From positions 1 to 7,555 of the forward strand of contig CALLPZ010000449.1 in assembly GCA_938015405.1 (NCBI GenBank): a stretch of 7,555 nucleotides of DNA. The letters run 5' to 3'. The notes beneath the pieces were generated by a model, which saw only the letters and a program-made list of their open reading frames with translations, did not search any database and was not told the DNA's origin. Each line of letters begins with the position of its first letter. Position 1 is the first letter of the stretch. The translations under genes and the position numbers were made by a program. Positions 1-5,084 of this stretch are shown one piece after another. This DNA is from an uncultured Pseudanabaenaceae cyanobacterium (GTDB taxonomy: Bacteria > Cyanobacteriota > Cyanobacteriia > PCC-9006 > JAAUQQ01).

Positions 1-3000
1 CACAGTTGTTTCCTGTTTACCTCTTTGCCAGAAGGGCCTGGACTTCTTCTGTTCGACGGCGGCTTTAGATTTCGTTTGGGCCGGTTCCGATGGTTTCGGA
101 GCGACGGCTTTAGGCGCCCCGGCCTTGGGCTGCGTGACGCGAGGCGCGGCCACGTTAGGCGTGACGGGTTTAGGGGTTACAGCTTTGGGAGCTGAGACCT
201 TTGGAGCCGTTACTGCTTTGGCAGATTCGTTCAGAGCTTTTCCGTTCGGGATGGCGTCTTTGCCTTTGATCTCTTGCTCAAAGAGGCTAGGCACTTTGTC
301 CTTCGCGGGGGCACTACTACGCTGCCAGAAGGGCTTGCGTTGATCCACGTTTGCTGGAGGAGCAGCTTTAGCGGGAGCCGTTTTGTTGTCTGCTGTGGGC
401 TTGCTTGCGGGTTTGGGAGCTACCGCTTTAGGGGCCACAGGTTTGGGGGCAACGTTTGTCTTTGGTGCAGTAGATTTCACTGCAGGCTTAGCCGGGGCTA
501 ATGTCTTCTCTACTGCTTTTGCAGGAGTCGTTTGAGCAGCGGATTTGCCTTTGACTTCTCGCTCAAAGAGGCTAGGTGCTTTGTCTTTTTCAGGGGCGCT
601 GCTGCGTTTCCAGAACGGTTTGCGTTGCTCTGCTTTTGCAGGAGGCGCAGCTTTGGTGGGAGCAGGCTTTGTTTCTGTAATGGGTTTGCTGGCAGGCTTG
701 GGTGCCAATGCTTTGCCTACAGGACTCGCAGTGGGTTTAGGTGCCACTACTGGTTTAGGAGCCACTGGTTTAGGTGCAACGGCTGCCTTAGGCGCAGTTG
801 CTTTAACCGCAGGCTTAGCCGGAACTGATTTCTTCTCTACTGCTTTTGCAGGAGTCGTTTTTTCAGTTGTGGATTTGCCTTTGACTTCTCGCTCAAACAG
901 GCTAGGCGCCTTGTCCTTAGCAGGAGCACTGCTGCGTTGCCAGAAGGGTTTACGTTGCTCTGCTTTGGCGGGAGGCGTGGTTTTTGTGGGAGCAGTCTTA
1001 TTGTCTGCTGTGGGTTTGCTGACAGGCTTGGGTGCCACTGCCTTGACTGCAGGGCTTGCAGTGGGTTTAGGTGTCACAGCCTTGGGAGCTACTGGCTTAG
1101 GAGCGACAGCTTTGGGGGCAACGGCCGCCTTGGGTGTCGCTGCTTTAACCGCAGGCTTCGCCGGAACTGATTTCTTCTCTACTGCTTTTGTTGGAGCCGG
1201 TTCAGTTGTGGACTTGCCTTTGACTTCGCGCTCAAAGAGGCTGGGCGCCTTGTCCTTTTCTGGGGCGCTGCGCTGCCAGAAAGATTTGCGTGGCTCAGCT
1301 TTGGCAGGAGGTGCAGATTTGGCTGGAGCAGGCTTAGTTGCGGTTGGAGCGCTGGTTTTGCTTTCGGCTTTCGGCGCGATCGCTGTGCTAGGTGGCTTGG
1401 CTTGAACTGCCGGGGCCACAACTTTGGGTGCGATGGGCTTGGGGGCTACAGCCTTCGGAGCAGGCTTCGGCGCAACGGGTTTCGTTGCCGTGGATTTCAC
1501 CGCTGGTTTGGCGGCTGGCTTTTGCTCTGCCGTTTTAGCAGGTGCAGATTTCACCGGCGCTGCTTTTGGGGTCGGTGCTGCTTTCGTTGGAGTGGGCTTT
1601 GTTGTTACTGCTTTGGGCTGTATTGGTGTTGCCGCTTTGGCGTTTGGCCTGACGGCGGGCGACTGTCCAGGAGTTGGAGTCTTGGATTTTGGAGCGCTGG
1701 CTTCACCTGTCGTTGGTTTGGTGAGCTCTGAAGGTTTGCCGTTCTCAGCACGTTCACCAACGAAACGTTTCCAGAAAGGTTTGACTTCGTTCGTCGCTTT
1801 AGGACTCTTTGTCTCAGGTTTGGCGGCAGCCTTCGGAGCAGCCGGTTTTGCGGGAGCTGAGGGCTGAGCGATCGTCGGTGCTTTAGGCGATGGGGTCACT
1901 GCTTTGGGGGCAACAACTTTAGGTTGAACCGGCTTGACTGGCGCAGCAGCTGGGGCGCTTGGAGCAACAGCTTTCGGAGTCGTTGGCTTGGGAGCAACGA
2001 CTTTTGGAGCAGCCGTCTGGGGTGTTGAAGCCTTAGGTGGGTTCACCTTCGGTGCTGCTGCTTTGGGGAGGGCAGTCTTCGAGTCTGCCGCTTTGGAGCT
2101 CGGAGCTTTGTTGCTCGGAGACTTGCTGCTCGGAGCCTTGGGTTTGATTACATCCAGCTTTTGCTGCGCTGTAGAGCCAGGTGCGGTCAGAGCACCGGGA
2201 ATATCCTCGATTTTTTTAGCAGGAGGCGTGACGATGCTGGGCTTTTTCGCCTTTGGCTCAAGTAGTTTATCAGTACTGTCTTTGCCCATCGTCTGAAAAC
2301 GTTTCCAGAAGGGCTTTTTCGTTTCTGTGGCTTTCTCGCCAGACTTTGCTGCAGGACGAGTTTTAGTAGCGTCCTCGATTTTTGGCTTGGCTGCGGGTTG
2401 ACGCTCCGGCTTCGCGACTGCTTTAGGAGCTTTGGCTTGGCCGGGAACAGCTTGCGTCTCAGATTTGATTGACTTCGCTGGAGCTGGCTTGGCCGGGGCT
2501 TTTGCTTCAGGCTTGGCCTTCGGGGCCGTTGCAGTAGGCGCTTGTTTTTGTTCCGGCGCAGTCACAGCCGTGGGTTTTGGATCTGCCGATTTTTGGGGTC
2601 TTGGTTGGACCTTAGGTGCTTTTGGGGTTTCCGCCGCTTTGGTTTCCGCTGCTTTCGCCTTGGGCGCCTGGGCAGGTTGCTGTTCTTTCTTCGTTAAAGC
2701 CTTTGAAGGCGTTTCAGATTTCTGCTCGACAGACTTCTTCGTCGCAGATTTGGAACTGTCAGAAGTTCCGACTTTCTCTGCAGATTTTGCAGGGGCTTTC
2801 TCTTTGGCTGGAATGGGGATGATTGGGATCGGAATGGCGGGAGCGGGAGCAACTTTCGCTGGCGCTGCCTTCGTTGGAGAAGTTTGCTCAGGTGCTTGGA
2901 CTGCTGTCTTAGCAGCCTTTGGCTCAGCTTTGTCTTTCGCCGATGCTTCCGTAGCGGAACTACTCTCGGATTGGGAATCGTCGGCTTTGGCAGGAGCGCC

Positions 3001-4008
3001 ATCTCCAGAGGCTTCTTGCTTTACGTCCTTCGGCTTGGGTGCTGTAACGGGGACCTTGTTGATCGCTGCAGGGTCCACAATTCCCAGAGCGTCTTCCGCT
3101 GAAAGGCTGCCTTTGACGAGCTGGGATAAAGTGTCGTTACCGCCAGGCTTGTAGTTAACGAGGCGTACTGCTGTATTGAAGGCATTCTCCAACACCTCGC
3201 CCTTTTCATCGAGAAACTCTAACTTGAGCCAGTTCTGCCCTGGCTTAAACCCTTTGAGATAAATGGGCTGCCAGCGATCCAGAACAAAGCTTTCACCATT
3301 GATCGTGGTGCGTAGACTCCAATCGGTAATGTCGTCCTTTGAGCTGTCTTGGGCGATGAAATGCAGTGGTGCATTCTGGAGGTAAAAGTCCAGCATGACT
3401 GGCTCCGCACCGTAATCGCCCTGGGGGCTGCTATAGGTGACTAGAGGCTGGTCTGGATCAGGGAGGTTACCGGGGGTTTTGGTAAAGACGTGGAATGTGG
3501 TTTGGGCATAGGCCCCTTCATTCTTAAAGCTCTCATTCCAGGGACGGGCTGCAAAGACTCTAAGGCTATGGCTACCGGGACGGAGATCATTGATAACCAA
3601 GGGCTCATTCAGGTCATAGATACTCTGAAAGGGCTGGTCATCAATGAACACCTGAAGGTGCGGGCCAAGGCCAAATTTCGGATCTTTATATGTAGGTAAA
3701 TCCTTAACTCCCAAGCGAATGGAAACCTGGTTGTCGCTCAGAACTTCATCGGCTCTGGGACTGAGGATTTTGACCTGGGGCTGGTAGTCCTCAAGTTTCT
3801 GGCGGAGTTTTTGGATCGCGACCGGTGGAGAGACTTCCTTGAGCTGTCCCCCTCGTCTTTCTGGCTTGAGCACTGGGGTATCTGCTGGAACCAGAACACC
3901 CGGTGTTTGCTCTGCGCTACAGCCGGTGCCGCCAAATACGATTAGGCCGACGAGTAACCAGCAAAAAAGTCCACGCCCTATGTCGAATTTTGTGCCGAAA
4001 CTTGGCAT
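1..4008 (-). CDS. Predicted lipoprotein, Ig-like head and long Ala/Pro/Lys-rich tail with seven FW motifs (3' end outside window)
   Basis: The frame is open for 1336 codons, from ATG at 4008 to the window edge, with GAGG 8 nt before the ATG. Residues 1-29 look like a signal sequence (basic n-region, hydrophobic 14-26) ending in a relaxed lipobox GTGC, so Cys30 would be lipidated; Gly at -3 is atypical. Residues about 78-176 and 188-287 read as beta-rich, Ig-like domains, each with an 'L/F-x-PG-x-x-x-L' turn (LRPGSHSL, FKPGQNWL). From about 320 onward the chain is low-complexity Ala/Pro/Lys/Thr/Val. Lys is 16 of 76 residues in one linker I counted. I see no Cys or Tyr in the tail. Motifs [KR][PS]FW[KQ]R have their Phe at 567, 745, 910, 1022, 1132, 1227 and 1326. 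Four of them (910-1227) are followed by a conserved KDK[AV]PSLFE segment. The lipobox implies an envelope or thylakoid-membrane location. The function is unknown; a surface or periplasm-spanning tether or a scaffold is only inference. The C-terminus is missing. Confidence 0.9.
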   Translation of the reverse strand, partial: MPSFGTKFDIGRGLFCWLLVGLIVFGGTGCSAEQTPGVLVPADTPVLKPERRGGQLKEVSPPVAIQKLRQKLEDYQPQVKILSPRADEVLSDNQVSIRLGVKDLPTYKDPKFGLGPHLQVFIDDQPFQSIYDLNEPLVINDLRPGSHSLRVFAARPWNESFKNEGAYAQTTFHVFTKTPGNLPDPDQPLVTYSSPQGDYGAEPVMLDFYLQNAPLHFIAQDSSKDDITDWSLRTTINGESFVLDRWQPIYLKGFKPGQNWLKLEFLDEKGEVLENAFNTAVRLVNYKPGGNDTLSQLVKGSLSAEDALGIVDPAAINKVPVTAPKPKDVKQEASGDGAPAKADDSQSESSSATEASAKDKAEPKAAKTAVQAPEQTSPTKAAPAKVAPAPAIPIPIIPIPAKEKAPAKSAEKVGTSDSSKSATKKSVEQKSETPSKALTKKEQQPAQAPKAKAAETKAAETPKAPKVQPRPQKSADPKPTAVTAPEQKQAPTATAPKAKPEAKAPAKPAPAKSIKSETQAVPGQAKAPKAVAKPERQPAAKPKIEDATKTRPAAKSGEKATETKKPFWKRFQTMGKDSTDKLLEPKAKKPSIVTPPAKKIEDIPGALTAPGSTAQQKLDVIKPKAPSSKSPSNKAPSSKAADSKTALPKAAAPKVNPPKASTPQTAAPKVVAPKPTTPKAVAPSAPAAAPVKPVQPKVVAPKAVTPSPKAPTIAQPSAPAKPAAPKAAAKPETKSPKATNEVKPFWKRFVGERAENGKPSELTKPTTGEASAPKSKTPTPGQSPAVRPNAKAATPIQPKAVTTKPTPTKAAPTPKAAPVKSAPAKTAEQKPAAKPAVKSTATKPVAPKPAPKAVAPKPIAPKVVAPAVQAKPPSTAIAPKAESKTSAPTATKPAPAKSAPPAKAEPRKSFWQRSAPEKDKAPSLFEREVKGKSTTEPAPTKAVEKKSVPAKPAVKAATPKAAVAPKAVAPKPVAPKAVTPKPTASPAVKAVAPKPVSKPTADNKTAPTKTTPPAKAEQRKPFWQRSSAPAKDKAPSLFEREVKGKSTTEKTTPAKAVEKKSVPAKPAVKATAPKAAVAPKPVAPKPVVAPKPTASPVGKALAPKPASKPITETKPAPTKAAPPAKAEQRKPFWKRSSAPEKDKAPSLFEREVKGKSAAQTTPAKAVEKTLAPAKPAVKSTAPKTNVAPKPVAPKAVAPKPASKPTADNKTAPAKAAPPANVDQRKPFWQRSSAPAKDKVPSLFEQEIKGKDAIPNGKALNESAKAVTAPKVSAPKAVTPKPVTPNVAAPRVTQPKAGAPKAVAPKPSEPAQTKSKAAVEQKKSRPFWQRGKQETTV
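34..1281 (-). repeat. Four tandem coding repeats of about 285-336 bp in the lipoprotein tail
   Basis: Measured from one FW motif to the next, the units are 1281-946 (336 bp, 112 codons), 945-616 (330 bp, 110 codons), 615-331 (285 bp, 95 codons) and 330-34 (297 bp, 99 codons). Each starts FW[KQ]RS, continues with KDK[AV]PSLFE and E[VI]KGK, and then has an Ala/Pro/Lys linker rich in APKPVAPK-type steps. The first three are alike at DNA level along much of their length, which points to recent duplication. The fourth diverges after the KGK. A final motif (SRPFWQR, Phe codon 33-31) begins another segment that leaves the window. Confidence 0.9.
1376..1383. repeat. HIP1 octamer GCGATCGC (in lipoprotein gene)
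   Basis: Exact HIP1 palindrome inside the repeat-rich lipoprotein tail. Its presence there argues against very recent acquisition from a non-HIP1 genome. Confidence 0.9.
2098..2142 (-). repeat. 15-bp x 3 short tandem repeat within the lipoprotein tail
   Basis: Units at 2098-2112, 2113-2127 and 2128-2142 all begin GCTCGGAG on the + strand and differ at a few positions. On the coding (minus) strand they encode consecutive five-residue steps KAPSS, KSPSN and KAPSS, a Ser-rich patch in the spacer between the first and second FW motifs. The length is a multiple of three, so the frame is kept. Confidence 0.85.
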
Positions 4009-4103
4009 TCCCACATCCTCAACCTTGACTGAACCAACGCTTGTTCTATTGACACGGGTCACCTGGGGGCTGAATTGGAGCAGCCATATTCCAAGTGACA
4101 TAC

Positions 4104-4109
4104 CTTATA
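4104..4109 (-). promoter_or_regulatory. Candidate -10 box for the lipoprotein gene
   Basis: The minus strand reads TATAAG here, within TATATAAGG, about 95 nt before the ATG at 4008. I see no good -35 hexamer at 16-18 bp spacing, so this is only a plausible promoter. Transcription from it would give a leader of roughly 90 nt. Confidence 0.3.
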
Positions 4110-4128
4110 TAGATCTGTTGACTGAGAT

Positions 4129-4136
4129 GCGATCGC
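4129..4136. repeat. HIP1 octamer GCGATCGC (intergenic)
   Basis: Exact copy of the highly iterated palindrome found in many cyanobacterial genomes. It lies just upstream of the candidate lipoprotein promoter and supports the cyanobacterial origin of the window. Confidence 0.9.
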
Positions 4137-4147
4137 CGTTATGTCTT

Positions 4148-4163
4148 GGCTGATGCGTCAGCC
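4148..4163. repeat. Small perfect hairpin, 6-bp stem and 4-nt loop
   Basis: GGCTGA and TCAGCC flank a TGCG loop. No run of T follows on either strand, so it does not look like an intrinsic terminator. It lies upstream of the candidate -10 of the lipoprotein gene. A role as an operator or attenuator is not shown. Confidence 0.5.
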
Positions 4164-4200
4164 TGGGGAACGCGATCTCGAGACTCCATTGACCTAAGTC

Positions 4201-4386
4201 CTACCAACCAGATTCCGGACCGTTGTAAAACCCTTGGCCTGAATCATTGTGACGGTATAAACAAACGCTCCTGTAAATCGGAGGTTTGTCATAAATAAAT
4301 CCCTGCTGGCAATAGCTTAGGGCGTTGGGGCGGCTATCTTCTACTGCCTGTTCACAAAAGTCTTTTCCGCCTTTACAAATCCCCAC
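4201..4386 (-). CDS. Doubtful small ORF, 61 codons, four cysteines
   Basis: This frame runs from GTG at 4386 to TAG at 4203-4201, 192 bp upstream of the lipoprotein ATG and on the same strand. An in-frame TGA lies a few codons upstream, so it cannot extend much. The product would have Cys at 4, 11, 26 and 42, and a C-terminal half rich in Tyr, Gly, Asn and Ser. It has no signal peptide or membrane segment. A purine-rich GAAGAG lies upstream of the GTG. I do not recognise a family. A 66-codon + strand frame overlaps it (4325-4525), so chance is a real possibility. It could also be the remnant of a longer gene. Confidence 0.2.
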   Translation of the reverse strand: MGICKGGKDFCEQAVEDSRPNALSYCQQGFIYDKPPIYRSVCLYRHNDSGQGFYNGPESGW

Positions 4387-4680
4387 GGCGTTTTCTCTTC
4401 ATCCAATGAAATTAGGGGGCAATAAGCGAGCCAGCGGATTGAAATTGTGCTTCCTCACTGCTTGCAACCGCTCTTGCCATAGCAAATCTCAATGTCAGGA
4501 ATTGATGATCTCCGAATCTGTCTGAGAGGAGATGATTCAAGGATCCCGAAAATAAGATTTAGATGTCTGGGACTCCTGGCAATCGTTAAGGCAAACCATA
4601 GATCTTCCGAGCTAAATTGTCCTGGTGAGTTTGATCCAAGCTATTGAAATGAGATTTTGCCCGGGTAAAAATTTAATTAA
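4387..4680. other. Intergenic stretch with no recognised gene
   Basis: I see no convincing coding frame, RNA gene or mobile element. The only structure noted is a modest inverted repeat, ATCTCC at 4508-4513 with GGAGAT at 4528-4533 (14-nt loop), nested with GAATC at 4514-4518 and GATTC at 4534-4538. These may be chance. An AT-rich run starts near 4665. Confidence 0.5.
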
Positions 4681-4683
4681 AGA

Positions 4684-4714
4684 TACAAAACGCAAGGATG
4701 GATTTCGTTTTGTA
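4684..4714. repeat. 9-bp perfect inverted repeat upstream of the psaA promoter
   Basis: TACAAAACG at 4684-4692 and CGTTTTGTA at 4706-4714 are perfect reverse complements across a 13-nt spacer. The dyad lies about 120 bp upstream of the psaA -10 box, next to an AT-rich tract. Each arm overlaps a sequence close to half of the RpaB-binding HLR1 element (KTTACAWW): GATACAAA on the + strand at 4682-4689 (one mismatch) and TTTACAAA on the minus strand at 4716-4709 (full match). Classical HLR1 sites are direct repeats, so an operator role is a guess. Confidence 0.5.
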
Positions 4715-4791
4715 AAAACCCCTCGCCTGCTCCTTGACTTTGGGAACTTCTTTAAAGGTGCGAATCCCCTAGATGCTTGCGTTCGGGCTGT

Positions 4792-4842
4792 TTGAATTAT
4801 TGTTACTTGCCCCAGAAAGCGCTTTGATGAGGCCCCTATAAT
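4792..4842 (+). promoter_or_regulatory. Candidate psaA promoter: TATAAT box with weak HLR1-like site upstream
   Basis: TATAAT at 4837-4842 matches the -10 consensus exactly, and the start of transcription would fall near 4849. No TTGACA-like hexamer lies 16-18 bp upstream, which suggests an activator-dependent promoter. At 4792-4809, TTGAATTA-TT-GTTACTTG loosely follows the direct-repeat HLR1 element bound by RpaB, which is known to activate photosystem I genes in cyanobacteria. Its place, about -57 to -40, fits activation, but several consensus positions do not match. The leader to the psaA ATG would be about 235 nt; long psaA leaders are known in other cyanobacteria. Confidence 0.4.
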
Positions 4843-5071
4843 GCTTTCAAAGAACTCCCCCCAGCTTCATTGTTGCTGCGGTCTTCGGTCTTTAATTTCT
4901 AAGGCTGCAGGTTCGAGTTCTAGGCCACACGCACACTAAACGTAGGTCTTGAGAGTTCAGCTCGAAGCCCATTGGGCATCGGGTTGGATTTCATGTACAT
5001 AAGGCGCTCTCTTCATTCCTGATGTAAGAGGTCGTCTGGGGCGGAGGAGGCCTCAATCCTTGTCCCTATGA

Positions 5072-5079
5072 GAGGAGAG
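5072..5079 (+). promoter_or_regulatory. psaA ribosome binding site
   Basis: The purine run GAGGAGAG ends 5 nt before the ATG at 5085 and contains GGAG and GAGG cores. It supports that start, as does the protein N-terminus MTKSPPER, which matches the usual PsaA beginning. The site lies inside a six-codon mini-ORF (5068-5088). Confidence 0.75.
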
Positions 5080-5084
5080 TCTCG

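Noticed and set aside
34..1281. Repeats as a CRISPR array or mobile element
   Set aside because: The units are in-frame coding repeats of 285-336 bp without fixed short repeats and unique spacers, and no transposase or terminal repeats are present.
545..1405. Long + strand frame (286 codons) of Gly/Ala/Leu-rich protein, with others at 1424-1867, 1934-2296 and 2432-3154
   Set aside because: They are antisense to the minus-strand lipoprotein, whose frame is open for 1336 codons with a start, signal sequence and coherent domains. The Ala/Pro/Lys codons of the real gene keep the opposite strand free of stops.
4148..4163. Hairpin as terminator
   Set aside because: No T-run follows on either strand, and no gene ends nearby on the + strand.
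4734..4762. TTGACT as a second psaA -35 box
   Set aside because: No -10-like hexamer lies 16-18 bp downstream; TTTAAA at 4751-4756 is too close.
4903..4926. GGTTCGAGTTC, like a tRNA T-loop
   Set aside because: The flanking bases (GCAGG and TCTAG) do not form a 5-bp T stem, and no anticodon arm or acceptor stem can be built upstream.
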